Of a DNA stretch of 37,281 nucleotides, positions 9,796 to 18,049 are shown in pieces. The translations under genes were made by a program, and so were the position numbers. The notes under the pieces were generated by a model. It saw only the letters and a program-made list of their open reading frames with translations. It ran no database searches and was not told where the DNA came from. The DNA comes from Saprospiraceae bacterium (GTDB lineage Bacteria > Bacteroidota > Bacteroidia > Chitinophagales > Saprospiraceae). The stretch's first letter is position 1. Each line of letters begins with the position of its first letter. The stretch spans positions 1 to 37,281 of the forward strand of contig WFYJ01000049.1 in the NCBI GenBank assembly GCA_015490175.1, read 5' to 3'.

Positions 9796-10440
9796 TCACT
9801 GCAGCGCCATCGCTACCGCCACAAAATGCGCGGCCGTACCGGCCATGACGAAGAGATGCCAGATAGCGTGCGCAAAGGGCAGCTTTTTCCACACGAAAAA
9901 CACCACGCCAAGGGTGTAACTCAGTCCGCCCACCACGATACTCCACCACACCACTTCGGGCATAAGGGGGCGCATGATCGGCAAGACGAACACGGCCATC
10001 CAGCCCAGAGCCAGATAGAGCCCCAGCGAGAACCACGGCCACCGACCGAAAAACAGCACTTTGTAGGCGATGCCCACCGCCACCAGGCCCCACAGCACGC
10101 TCAGATACCACACGGCCAGCTCCTCGGACAGATAGCGCAGCACCAAGGGCGTATGCGTGCCGGCAATGAGAAAATAGATGCTGATGTGGTCGAGTTTGCG
10201 CAAGCGGAATTTCCAGACCGGATGCTGCACGGCGTGATACACCGTGCTGGCCGCATACACCAGACACATGCCCGCAGCAAAGAGGCCGGCACCGGCCAGC
10301 CACTTGTCGGGCGCCGAAGCGGGCAAGTGCCGCCACAACCAGATGCCGCCCACCAGCGCACACACAAAGCCGATGCCGTGCGTGAGGGCATTGGCCAGTT
10401 CTTCTGCCGAATGCAACGGACGATCGGGACGATTGCTCAT
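9796..10440 (-). CDS. Hemolysin III / YqfA-type membrane protein
   Basis: A 214-residue protein with seven predicted membrane helices, of the hemolysin III (PAQR-related) family. Family marks are the N-terminal ANALTHGIGF segment, STVYH in the second to third helix, LRKLDHISIYFLIAGTHTP, and the C-terminal HAIWHLFVMAGTAAHF with a metal-binding-type HxxxH. Bacterial members are proposed to act in membrane lipid homeostasis; a pore-forming role is recorded for a Bacillus cereus member. I chose the ATG at 10440 (MSNRPDRPLHS), because the longer start at 10482 adds 14 residues without family character. It lies downstream of mnmG with a repeat-bearing gap of about 200 bp between them. Confidence 0.88.
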   Translation of the reverse strand: MSNRPDRPLHSAEELANALTHGIGFVCALVGGIWLWRHLPASAPDKWLAGAGLFAAGMCLVYAASTVYHAVQHPVWKFRLRKLDHISIYFLIAGTHTPLVLRYLSEELAVWYLSVLWGLVAVGIAYKVLFFGRWPWFSLGLYLALGWMAVFVLPIMRPLMPEVVWWSIVVGGLSYTLGVVFFVWKKLPFAHAIWHLFVMAGTAAHFVAVAMALQ

Positions 10441-10494
10441 GGGATGGTTTTTGGTTCCGGGGTATTTCACATATGCGCACATCCAAAGTTGTCA

Positions 10495-10565
10495 GACGCA
10501 CGGCCGTATCAGACGCACGGCCGTGCGTCACTACCTCCATCTCTCTGTCCCTCCCTCCCTCGCTC
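10495..10565 (+). repeat. Repeat island A: two 17-bp units with an 18-bp palindrome, then a pyrimidine tract
   Basis: Units GACGCACGGCCGTATCA (10495-10511) and GACGCACGGCCGTGCGT (10512-10528) run head to tail; 10512-10529 is a perfect 18-bp palindrome. A CACTACCTCCAT block and a C/T-only stretch (TCCCTCCCTCCC) follow. The same unit and flank order recurs in the gaps at 18.1, 20.8 and 24.6 kb. It sits between mnmG and the hemolysin III-type gene. Confidence 0.75.
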
Positions 10566-10642
10566 CATCCCCTGCATCGAAATTCCCGGACCAGATGGTG
10601 CGGAGGGATGATGCAGGCTTTCGCCAAATGCCGCGCAGAGAC

Positions 10643-12508
10643 TCATCGGCCCAAATGGACGAGCAGCACGGAGATGTCGGCCGGCGACACGCCGCTGATG
10701 CGGCTGGCCTGCCCCACGGTGCGCGGCCGCACCTGCGACAGCTTTTCGCGCGCCTCGGCCGACAGGGCACCCAACTGGCGGTAGTCGAAGTTTTCGGGCA
10801 GGGGCACCTCTTCCAGCCGGTTCATCTTTTCCACCATCTCCTGCTCGCGCTTGATGTAGCCCTCGTACTTCATGTTGATCTCGGCGAGCTGGCGGTACTC
10901 CTCGCGAAACTGCGAGAGGAACTCGTCCACGTGGGGCAGCACCTCGCGCAGGCCCTCCATGGTGATGTGGGGCCGCAAAAGCACGCTGTGCAGTTTCACT
11001 TTTTGCGAAAGCGGAGCCGAACCGAGGCGCTCGAGGTAGCCGTTGATCTGGTCGGGGCTGACGCTCGTCTCGCGGAAGAAACGCTCGATGCGCTCGGCCG
11101 CCGTGCGCTTCTCTTCCACGCGCGCCATGCGCTCGTCGAGGCCTTTCATCCCCAGCCTGTGCACGATGGGGGTGAGGCGCAGGTCGGCATTGTCCTGGCG
11201 CAGCAGGATGCGGTACTCGGCCCGCGAGGTGAACATGCGGTAGGGCTCTTTGGTGCCCTTGTTCACCAGGTCGTCGATGAGCACGCCGATGTAGGCCTCG
11301 GAGCGGCGCAGCACCAGCGGCTCGCGCTCGTGGATGGCCTGGTGGGCGTTGATGCCGGCGATGAGGCCCTGGCAGGCGGCCTCCTCGTAGCCGGTAGTGC
11401 CGTTGATCTGGCCGGCGAAAAACAGGTTTTTCACCAGGCGCGTCTCGAGCGTGGGCTTGAGCTGTGTGGGCGGGAAGAAGTCGTACTCGATGGCGTAGCC
11501 CGGCCGGAACATCTTGACGTTTTCGAAGCCGGGCACCTTGCGCAGCGCCTTGTACTGCACGTCCTCGGGCAGCGAAGAAGAAAAGCCGTTGACGTACATC
11601 TCGACGGTGCGCCAGCCCTCGGGCTCGACGAAGATCTGGTGGCGTTCGCGTTCGGCGAAGCGCTCCACCTTGTCCTCGATGCTGGGACAATAGCGCGGCC
11701 CCAGCCCCTGGATGCGGCCCGTGAACATGGGCGACTTGTCGAAGCCCGAGCGCAGTACCTCGTGTACCTCGGGATTGGTGTAGGTGATGTAGCAGGGAAG
11801 CTGCTTTTCCAGCGGGGGCGTGTCCAGGTACGAAAACTTGCCGGGCCGCTCGTCGCCGGGCTGGGGCTCCATGGCCTCGAAATTGAGTGTGCGCCCATCG
11901 ACGCGAGGCGGCGTGCCCGTCTTCATGCGTCCGGCCTCGAAGCCCAGCTCGATGAGCTGCTCGGTGATGCCGGTGGCGGCCCGCTCGCCGGCGCGCCCGC
12001 CGCCGAACTGCTTCTCGCCGATGTGGATGATGCCGTTGAGGAAGGTGCCATTGGTCAGGATCACCGCCTCGCTCTCGATCTCGAGGCCCAGACCCGTGCG
12101 CACGCCGCGCACGCGCCCGCCCTTGACGATGATGCCCGTGACCATCTCCTGCCAGAAGTCGATGTTGGAGTTGGCTTCGAGCATCTCGCGCCATTTGGCG
12201 GCAAAGAGCATGCGGTCGCTCTGGGCGCGCGGGCTCCACATGGCCGGCCCCTTCGAGCGGTTGAGCATGCGAAACTGCACCATCGTGTGGTCGGTCACGA
12301 TGCCCGAATAGCCGTTGAGGGCATCCACCTCGCGCACGATCTGGCCCTTGGCCACGCCTCCCATGGCCGGGTTGCACGACATCTGGGCGATGGTCTGCAT
12401 GTTCATGGTGACGAGCAGCACCTTGCTGCCCATATTGGCGGCAGCCACCGCAGCTTCACAGCCGCTATGGCCGGCGCCCACCACGATGACGTCGTATTTT
12501 GGAAACAT
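10643..12508 (-). CDS. mnmG: tRNA uridine-5-carboxymethylaminomethyl modification enzyme MnmG (GidA)
   Basis: With MnmE, MnmG uses FAD and methylene-tetrahydrofolate to build the cmnm5 group on the wobble uridine of certain tRNAs. The 621-residue length is typical. The FAD dinucleotide fold is at the start (VGAGHSGCEAA), followed by SCNPAMGGVAKG, LTNGTFLNG, GRMKTGTPPRVDG, GPRYCPSIEDK, FFAGQINGTTGYEEAA and the TSRAEYRILLRQDNADLRLT region, with the helical MnmE-binding C-terminal domain behind. MFPKYDVIVVG at 12508 is the natural N-terminus. A short gap with a copy of the dispersed word (12590) separates it from the NUDIX gene upstream; a second copy lies inside the gene (11001) and a third just past the stop (10617). 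No terminator was found after it. Confidence 0.98.
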   Translation of the reverse strand: MFPKYDVIVVGAGHSGCEAAVAAANMGSKVLLVTMNMQTIAQMSCNPAMGGVAKGQIVREVDALNGYSGIVTDHTMVQFRMLNRSKGPAMWSPRAQSDRMLFAAKWREMLEANSNIDFWQEMVTGIIVKGGRVRGVRTGLGLEIESEAVILTNGTFLNGIIHIGEKQFGGGRAGERAATGITEQLIELGFEAGRMKTGTPPRVDGRTLNFEAMEPQPGDERPGKFSYLDTPPLEKQLPCYITYTNPEVHEVLRSGFDKSPMFTGRIQGLGPRYCPSIEDKVERFAERERHQIFVEPEGWRTVEMYVNGFSSSLPEDVQYKALRKVPGFENVKMFRPGYAIEYDFFPPTQLKPTLETRLVKNLFFAGQINGTTGYEEAACQGLIAGINAHQAIHEREPLVLRRSEAYIGVLIDDLVNKGTKEPYRMFTSRAEYRILLRQDNADLRLTPIVHRLGMKGLDERMARVEEKRTAAERIERFFRETSVSPDQINGYLERLGSAPLSQKVKLHSVLLRPHITMEGLREVLPHVDEFLSQFREEYRQLAEINMKYEGYIKREQEMVEKMNRLEEVPLPENFDYRQLGALSAEAREKLSQVRPRTVGQASRISGVSPADISVLLVHLGR

Positions 12509-12642
12509 CTCTTTTTGCTATTGGTGAAAGGTGTCCGTGTCCAAGCCAGTACAACAACCACTCCGCACCCGCAGTTGCCCGATTTTCGCCTTTCGGCAAA
12601 TGAAGGGCAAAAATAGCCCGCTGGCCGCACTGCCGTGTGGCC

Positions 12643-13308
12643 TCATGCGGGCAATGCCACCTCGAGCAGCTCGCTGAGCATCATGGCCGTGGCCCCCCAG
12701 AGCACCTTGCCGTGCAGGTCGAACCAGGGCACGTCGTGCAATTCGAGCCCCTGACGCAGTCGAATGGTGCCGCGCTTGACGGCTTCGGGGCGACCGAACC
12801 AGGCCAGCGGGGCCGTCAGCACGGCGCGCACCTCCGACTCCTGCGGCCGAAAGGCGGGCGGGGCCGCCACCACGCCTACAAAGGGATGTACGTCGAAGTT
12901 GCTCACGGGGATGTAGAGTGGGGTGAGGGCGCCCAGCAGCAGGATGTCGGCAGCAGGCACACCCACTTCCTCTTCCGTTTCGCGCAGAGCAGTATGGGCC
13001 AGGGTGGCGTCGCCCGGCTCGCGACTGCCCCCGGGAAAGCTGATCTGGCCGCCGTGCCGGTCGGCGGGGTTGTGGGCCTGGCGCTCGATGAAGGTGAGCT
13101 GCCATTCGCCCTCTTGCGGAAAGAGGAGCGCCAGCACTCCGGCCTGCCGCGCATCGGGCGGCGCCACCCGCCGGCGATACCGGGCAGGATGCGTCATGCG
13201 GGCATGGGCGCGCGGCCCCGGCAGCGGCCGGCGCAAGCGTGCCGTGAGCTGCTGCACGAACGGATGTGCCCGTAGCCGTTCTTTTTCGCGTTCTGCTGAT
13301 TGCTTCAT
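12643..13308 (-). CDS. NUDIX hydrolase, CoA pyrophosphatase type
   Basis: A 221-residue protein whose NUDIX box reads GGSREPGDATL then ALRETEEEVGV, matching G-x5-E-x7-R-E-x2-E-E-x-G. Directly before the box, HGGQISFPGG fits the UPF0035/CoA pyrophosphatase (NudL-like) group, which splits coenzyme A or its derivatives into phosphopantetheine and 3',5'-ADP. The N-terminal ~50 residues are basic and helical, as in other members. The family's C-terminal part, with a WGATAMML segment, is present. It lies between hemD and mnmG on the same strand; the 134-bp gap to mnmG and the terminator upstream at 13.4 kb suggest its own promoter. CoA as substrate is inferred from family resemblance. Confidence 0.88.
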   Translation of the reverse strand: MKQSAEREKERLRAHPFVQQLTARLRRPLPGPRAHARMTHPARYRRRVAPPDARQAGVLALLFPQEGEWQLTFIERQAHNPADRHGGQISFPGGSREPGDATLAHTALRETEEEVGVPAADILLLGALTPLYIPVSNFDVHPFVGVVAAPPAFRPQESEVRAVLTAPLAWFGRPEAVKRGTIRLRQGLELHDVPWFDLHGKVLWGATAMMLSELLEVALPA

Positions 13309-13382
13309 GCATCAGGTTGGTTGTGCTGCTTCCCACAACAAAGGGAGCGTCCGGGTGGTTCCCGGCGTCGGATCATCGAAAC

Positions 13383-13412
13383 AAAAAACCCTGGCAATCA
13401 GTGTCGCCAGGG
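13383..13412 (-). terminator. Rho-independent terminator downstream of hemD
   Basis: Read on the minus strand, CCCTGGC (from 13412), a 10-nt loop and GCCAGGG are followed directly by TTTTTT (13388-13383). It lies about 95 bp past the hemD stop and separates hemD from the NUDIX gene. Confidence 0.8.
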
Positions 13413-13507
13413 CCTATCCAAAACATACTATGAGAAAACAAAATAATCCGAAAAGGCTGAGATTTCGCGTCGCATGAGGCGATATCCAGTTCTTTATACG
13501 ACGATTT

Positions 13508-14290
13508 TTACTTTTTGTTCGAAATTTCGAGATAACGTTTGAGCGCCTCGGTCATGGACTTCACCTCGGCGGTAGGCGCCTTGACGTTGATCTTCAGGCC
13601 CCGCTCTTCGACCGCTTTGCTGGTGCTCTCACCCCACACGGCAATGCGCGTGTTGTTTTGCTTGAAATCGGGGAAGTTGTCGTACAGCGACTGAATGCCC
13701 TGCGGGCTGAAGAACACCAACATGTCGTAGGTGATGTCTTTCAGGTCGGACAGATCACTGCTCACAGTGCGATAGACCAGGGCTTCCTGCCAGTCGAAGC
13801 CATTTTCCGTCAGGAAACGCGATACCTCCTTGGCGCCAAGGTTGCCGCAGGGCAACAGGAAGCGCAGTTTGCTGCGGTGCTTCATCAGCGCCGACTTGAG
13901 GTCTTCGATCTTGCGCTTGCCGGCAGCCACCTTCCGCTTGCGGTACACGATGAACTTCTGCAGGTAGTTGGCGATGGCCTCAGTGAGGCAGAAGTAGCGC
14001 GTCTCCTGCGGCATCTCGATGCGCAGCTCCTTGCACAGACGGAAAAAATGATCAATGGCCGTCTTGCTGGTGAAGATCACAGCACCGAATTCATCGGGAC
14101 GAATGCGCTGCCTGCGAAATTCCCTGGCACTTACCGGCTCTACGTGAATGAACGGGCGCCAGTCGATGCGGACCCCGTATTTCTCTTCCAGTTCGGTGTA
14201 AGGCGTCTGACGTTCGGGTTTCGGCTGCGAGATCAGAATGGTCTTCACTTGGCGGTACGTTTCGCTCTGGGCGTTGCTTTTTACTGTCAT
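13508..14290 (-). CDS. hemD: Uroporphyrinogen-III synthase
   Basis: HemD closes and rearranges hydroxymethylbilane to uroporphyrinogen III in heme and siroheme synthesis. The 260-residue protein has the two-lobed HemD pattern: ILISQPKP at the start of lobe one, the mid-region GAVIFTSKTAIDHFF, KLRFLLPCGNLGAKEVSRFL at the second lobe, and YDMLVFFSPQGIQSLYDNFP followed by IAVWGESTSKAVEERG near the end. Sequence conservation is low in the family, but this Bacteroidota form is typical. It is followed on the transcript by a terminator and preceded at 27 bp by the DUF4271 gene, a linkage often seen in Bacteroidota. Codon use is somewhat more Lys-rich than its neighbours. Confidence 0.93.
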   Translation of the reverse strand: MTVKSNAQSETYRQVKTILISQPKPERQTPYTELEEKYGVRIDWRPFIHVEPVSAREFRRQRIRPDEFGAVIFTSKTAIDHFFRLCKELRIEMPQETRYFCLTEAIANYLQKFIVYRKRKVAAGKRKIEDLKSALMKHRSKLRFLLPCGNLGAKEVSRFLTENGFDWQEALVYRTVSSDLSDLKDITYDMLVFFSPQGIQSLYDNFPDFKQNNTRIAVWGESTSKAVEERGLKINVKAPTAEVKSMTEALKRYLEISNKK

Positions 14291-14317
14291 GTATTTGCCT
14301 GATTTACATAGACCAAT

Positions 14318-15235
14318 CTAAAAAAATTCGACATGTTGAAGCACCTTGACGGCCACAAAGACAGGTGCCGATTCGACGGCGCAAATATACAACAAAAACA
14401 GAAAGGGGCTTCGCATCACGCTCTGGCCACGCTGCAATAACACGCTCATTGTGCGATACATATAAACCCCGAGCATCAAGGCTGCCGTAGCCCACAGCAG
14501 GCCGCGGTGCCATTCAGCGGGGCCATAGGCCCACACCGCAGCCAGGGGCAACAGCACCACGCCCAGCAGCGAATGGAAAGCGGCAATGGTGAAATTGTAG
14601 TATTGCAAAGCCTCCGACTGAAAGATGGCGCGCACCAGCCACAACAACAGGTGACGCCCCATAAACCACAGGGCCGTGCCCCCAAACAGCAAGCCCCACA
14701 ACTGCCAGGCCGGTCGGTGGGCCGGCAGCCAGCCCCACGACAAGAGCGCCATAAAAAGGACCGCCGAAAGGCTGTACACAAAAAAGGAGTACCACACCCA
14801 GGCCGGCCACCGCACCCGCCCGTTCCACTCGCGATAGAGCAGATGCATCAGTTGCGGATTGCGCACCCCCTGCCAGGCTTTGCCCAGCCACGAGCCGAGC
14901 ATCAGGAACAGGATGGTGAACAACACGAAGCCATCGATCAAAAGGAAGAAGATGAACTGCCGGAAGTCATTGCGCGAGGCAGCGGTCGTAAGCTTTTCCG
15001 TCACCGTTTCGGCGGGGGCGGGTGGTGGTTCGGGCAGGGCTGCCGGGCGCGTACTGCCCGCCCGTGGAATGATGTCGAAGGGGTTGCCCGTCACGGGCAC
15101 CACCACGAGCGCCTCTGCTTCCGGCTCGCGCACGATATCGAAAGGGTTGGTACTGCCCTGCGCCCACAGTACACTGCCGACCAGCAGCAGGGCCGCAATT
15201 CGGGCAAGCGCAAAAATTTGTTTGCCGAAAGGCAT
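14318..15235 (-). CDS. DUF4271 integral membrane protein
   Basis: A 305-residue protein with a signal peptide (ARIAALLLVGSVLWAQG), a Pro-rich periplasmic stretch, then about seven membrane helices from residue 95 onward. The helical part matches the DUF4271 family, restricted largely to Bacteroidota and commonly next to hemD, as here. The N-terminal stretch contains a repeated NPFDI motif (TNPFDIVREP and GNPFDIIPRAG). Its biochemical role is unknown; the linkage suggests a link to heme synthesis or cell-envelope redox, which is inference. The first codons (ATGCCTTTCGGCAAA) contain a full copy of the dispersed word, so the word overlaps the start of translation. Gap to hemD is 27 bp, so the two are probably one transcript. 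Confidence 0.85.
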   Translation of the reverse strand: MPFGKQIFALARIAALLLVGSVLWAQGSTNPFDIVREPEAEALVVVPVTGNPFDIIPRAGSTRPAALPEPPPAPAETVTEKLTTAASRNDFRQFIFFLLIDGFVLFTILFLMLGSWLGKAWQGVRNPQLMHLLYREWNGRVRWPAWVWYSFFVYSLSAVLFMALLSWGWLPAHRPAWQLWGLLFGGTALWFMGRHLLLWLVRAIFQSEALQYYNFTIAAFHSLLGVVLLPLAAVWAYGPAEWHRGLLWATAALMLGVYMYRTMSVLLQRGQSVMRSPFLFLLYICAVESAPVFVAVKVLQHVEFF

Positions 15236-15499
15236 GTATCAGCAAGTTAGCTTGAGGATCGAAGGCAGACTGATTGCCCACCCTCTTCCGGGCTGCAAAA
15301 ATATTCACAAAAAACCTGAGGCATGACGCCAGAGTGAAATAAATTTCGGCGCAGGACACCCACACCCCAAAAAATCCCGACCGGACGCCATCAACCCAAC
15401 CTTCCACACACGCGTTTTTTCGTCTGGCGGTGCACCGCAACAGACTGCTCGGAGCAGGGAAGTATCCCGCCCGCGTCCTCCACAAAAATCCGACCAACC

Positions 15500-16762
15500 A
15501 TGAACCTCAATCCCGTCATCCTGGCCATCCCCATGTACTTCACCCTGATGGGCATCGAGCTGGTGTACGAGTCCATCACGCAGCGGCGCACCTACCGCCT
15601 GCCCGATGCCGTGACCAACATCAACACCGGCGTGCTGCAGCAGCTCACCAATACCTTCATCACGCTGTTCACCATCGGCATCTACACCTGGGTGTACGAG
15701 CAGTTTGCCTTTTTCGAGCTTCCGCAAAACACGTGGACGTTCGTGCTGGCCATGATCCTGTGGGACTTCTTCTTCTACTGGGAACACCGCATGGCCCACG
15801 AGATCAGCCTCTTCTGGGGCGGCCATGTGGTGCACCACCAGAGCGAGGACTTCAACCTGTCGGTAGCGCTGCGCCAGACCTCGACGGGCTTTATCTGGGC
15901 TCTGCCCTTCCATCTGCCCATGGCGCTCGTGGGCATCCACCCCGTGCAGTACGTGTTGGTTGGCGGCCTCAACCTGCTGTACCAGTTCTGGATTCACACC
16001 GAACACATCGACCGCCTGCCGCGCTGGTTCGAGTTCATCTTCAACACGCCCTCGCACCACCGCGTACACCATGGCCGCGACCCCAAATACCTCGACAAGA
16101 ACTATGGCGGCATCCTCATCATCTGGGATCGGCTCTTCGGCACCTTCAAGGAAGAGGAAGAGCGGCCGCACTACGGCATCACCAAGCCCCTGCGTTCGTT
16201 CAACCCCGTCTATGCCAACTTCGCCCACTACCTCGACCTGGCCCGCCTGACGGCGCGTGCTCGCTCCGTGGGCGACGCCCTGCGCATCCTGTTCAAGCAC
16301 CCGGGCTGGCTGCCCGACTACCTGGGTGGGCCCCAACGACCGCCCGAGGTGGGCCCCGATTACCGCAAGTACGACGTGCAGGTGACGCGCGAGGTCAACC
16401 TCTACGTGCTGTTCCAGTTCGTGGCCGCCCTGGCACTCAACACCTTCTACTTTTTCAAAAACCAGGAGTTTGCCCTCGCCACCAAGGTGGGCTTTGCCGT
16501 GTGGATCGTCTGGACCACGCTCATGTTCGCCTTCCTGTTCGAAAAACGCCGCCAATGGCTGGCCGCCCTCGAGCTGGCGCGCGTGATGGCGGTGCCTGCA
16601 GGCCTGTGGGCCATGCATACTCTGGGCGGCTATGCGACGCCGGCATGGGGGCAAGCACTGGCATGGCTCTACGCGCTCGTCAGTGCCGCCGCATTCGTGT
16701 GGGTGTGGCGCCGCGAAGGCGTGCGGCGCGCCCGAGCCGTGGCAAGCCTTAACAAAGTTTAA
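15500..16762 (+). CDS. Sterol desaturase-family membrane oxygenase (alkylglycerol monooxygenase-like)
   Basis: A 420-residue membrane protein of the fatty-acid hydroxylase superfamily, which uses a di-iron centre held by eight or more His to oxidise lipids. His boxes are visible as WEHRMAHE, GGHVVHHQSEDFN, IHTEHID and TPSHHRVHHGRD between residues about 95 and 200. GHVVHHQSEDFNLSVALRQ and the ~400-residue length with extra C-terminal helices resemble alkylglycerol monooxygenase/TMEM195 relatives more than short sterol desaturases. It has membrane helices at the N-terminus and three or four more after residue 300. The substrate (ether lipid, sterol-like or carotenoid) cannot be told from sequence. 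The next gene, 73 bp downstream, is a lipoprotein-carrier-like protein with its own promoter-like box. Confidence 0.88.
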   Translation: MNLNPVILAIPMYFTLMGIELVYESITQRRTYRLPDAVTNINTGVLQQLTNTFITLFTIGIYTWVYEQFAFFELPQNTWTFVLAMILWDFFFYWEHRMAHEISLFWGGHVVHHQSEDFNLSVALRQTSTGFIWALPFHLPMALVGIHPVQYVLVGGLNLLYQFWIHTEHIDRLPRWFEFIFNTPSHHRVHHGRDPKYLDKNYGGILIIWDRLFGTFKEEEERPHYGITKPLRSFNPVYANFAHYLDLARLTARARSVGDALRILFKHPGWLPDYLGGPQRPPEVGPDYRKYDVQVTREVNLYVLFQFVAALALNTFYFFKNQEFALATKVGFAVWIVWTTLMFAFLFEKRRQWLAALELARVMAVPAGLWAMHTLGGYATPAWGQALAWLYALVSAAAFVWVWRREGVRRARAVASLNKV

Positions 16763-16767
16763 CCCCC

Positions 16768-16775
16768 TACCTTTG
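16768..16775 (+). promoter_or_regulatory. Probable -7 promoter box of the LolA-like gene
   Basis: TACCTTTG, identical to the boxes before glyA and purH, lies 60 bp before the ATG at 16836. No clear -33 TTG is present at the usual distance; the region overlaps the 3' end of the oxygenase gene. Confidence 0.45.
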
Positions 16776-16835
16776 TCGCAAAATGCGATTCCGCCCGTCG
16801 GAAGCGTTGTACCCACAAAGCCAAAACGGATTTTT

Positions 16836-17531
16836 ATGCTTTCGCAAAATACGGCCCTGATTTCGCTCGGCATCCTCGTGGGTCTGCTATGGACTACCGC
16901 CTTGGTCGCTCAGGAGCGCCAGTACACCTCCCACGCCGATGCCGATCCCGAAGCCACAGCGCTGCTCGATGCCGTGCGCCACAAATACGAATCGTACCGC
17001 TCACTCGAGGCGCGCTTCAAACTCACCATCGAAATCCCGGAAGAGGCACCTTATGAGGACGAAGGCTACCTGGCTCAGGAAGGCGACCGCTACCGCCTCG
17101 AGCTGTCCGACCAGCTCATCGTCTCCGACGGACAGAGCGTGTGGGTGTGGCTCAAGGCCAACGAAGAAGTCCAGATCAACGACGCCGACCCCGAAGACGA
17201 AGGGGAAGTGTGGACGCCCCGAGACCTGCTCACCATTTACGAAAGTGAAGACTTCGTGTACGTATTGGCCGGCACGGCCCGTGAAGGCAAGCGCACGCTG
17301 CAAGCCATCGAGTTCAAGCCGCTGGATCGCGACAGCGAGTACAGCAAGGTGCGCTTGCTGGTGGACAAAAACACGCACGACATCCTGCGCGTCACCACCT
17401 TCCAGAAAGACGGCACGCGCATGACGCTCGAGCTGTTGTCGCTCACCCCCGACAGGCCTCTCGATGCTTCCCTGTTCACCTTCAGCAAGAGCCTCTGCCC
17501 TACCTGTCACTACGAAGACCTGCGCCTCTGA
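16836..17531 (+). CDS. LolA-like outer-membrane lipoprotein carrier protein
   Basis: A 231-residue secreted protein: signal peptide (ALISLGILVGLLWTTALVAQ), then a LolA-type half-barrel with AVRHKYESYRSLEARFKLTIE, RYRLELSDQLIVSDGQSVWVWL and VQINDADPEDEGEVWTP. LolA ferries lipoproteins across the periplasm from LolCDE to the outer membrane; Bacteroidota often have several paralogues. I chose the ATG at 16836 because it precedes the signal peptide and follows a TACCTTTG box. The C-terminus is odd: where relatives have an acidic or Gly-rich loop before VxDLR, this protein has CPTCHYEDLRL with a CxxCH. The first codons (ATGCTTTCGCAAAAT) contain the dispersed word. Its last 32 bp overlap the end of the convergent acetyltransferase gene. 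Confidence 0.85.
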   Translation: MLSQNTALISLGILVGLLWTTALVAQERQYTSHADADPEATALLDAVRHKYESYRSLEARFKLTIEIPEEAPYEDEGYLAQEGDRYRLELSDQLIVSDGQSVWVWLKANEEVQINDADPEDEGEVWTPRDLLTIYESEDFVYVLAGTAREGKRTLQAIEFKPLDRDSEYSKVRLLVDKNTHDILRVTTFQKDGTRMTLELLSLTPDRPLDASLFTFSKSLCPTCHYEDLRL

Positions 17532-18006
17532 GCGCTTGCGGCTGCCGGATCATGGCCGTATGCGGGATGCCATCCTCGAGGTAGGGCAAGCCCACCGGCT
17601 CGAACCCGAAGCTCCGATAGAACCCGATCAGGTAGGTCTGCGCCGAAATCTTGATGGCCCGCCGGCCAAAGAGGCGTTCCATCCACGCGATGGCCTCCTG
17701 CATCAGGCGGCGCCCCGCGCCCTTGCCCCGCCACCGCGATGAAGTGACGATCCGCCCGATGGCCGGATACTCGGCATACGACACGCCCGCCGGCAGCAGG
17801 CGCGCGTAGGCAGCCAGATGGCCCGAGGCGTCGTAGCCACACAGGTGCCAGGCGCGCGGGTCCTTGCCATCGGCATCGAGATAGGCGCAGTGCTGCTCTA
17901 CCACGAATACTGCTTCGCGCAACTGTATGGCCTCGTACAGCTCTTTTGGCGAAAGCCGGTCAAAAGGCTTGCACACAAAGGTCAACTGGCTGGCATCGTC
18001 AGACAT
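17500..18006 (-). CDS. ElaA-family GNAT acetyltransferase
   Basis: A 168-residue N-acetyltransferase. The N-terminal half has the ElaA signature LREAVFVVEQHCAYLDADGKD, and the acetyl-CoA loop is RWRGKGAGRRLM, preceded by IGRIVTSS. ISAQTYLIGFYRSFGFEPVG is the usual last strand-helix. The substrate is unknown. I chose the ATG at 18006 (MSDDASQLTF); longer frames run into repeat DNA. The 3' end overlaps the 3' end of the LolA-like gene on the other strand by 32 bp, so the two transcripts are convergent and share antisense sequence. A dispersed word is inside (17944) and a variant straddles the upstream region (18014). Confidence 0.88.
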   Translation of the reverse strand: MSDDASQLTFVCKPFDRLSPKELYEAIQLREAVFVVEQHCAYLDADGKDPRAWHLCGYDASGHLAAYARLLPAGVSYAEYPAIGRIVTSSRWRGKGAGRRLMQEAIAWMERLFGRRAIKISAQTYLIGFYRSFGFEPVGLPYLEDGIPHTAMIRQPQALRGAGLRSDR

Positions 18007-18049
18007 GGGTTGCGCTTTCGCGCAAAAGTACAGCACGGGCGGGGGAAGA

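Noticed and set aside
13430-13477. A 15-residue basic peptide gene (MRKQNNPKRLRFRVA)
   Set aside because: Too short, no promoter or partner gene, and it sits in the hemD 3' region on the opposite strand.
16838-17531. Cytochrome c from the CxxCH motif
   Set aside because: A single CxxCH at the extreme C-terminus of a LolA-type fold, without a heme-domain pattern.
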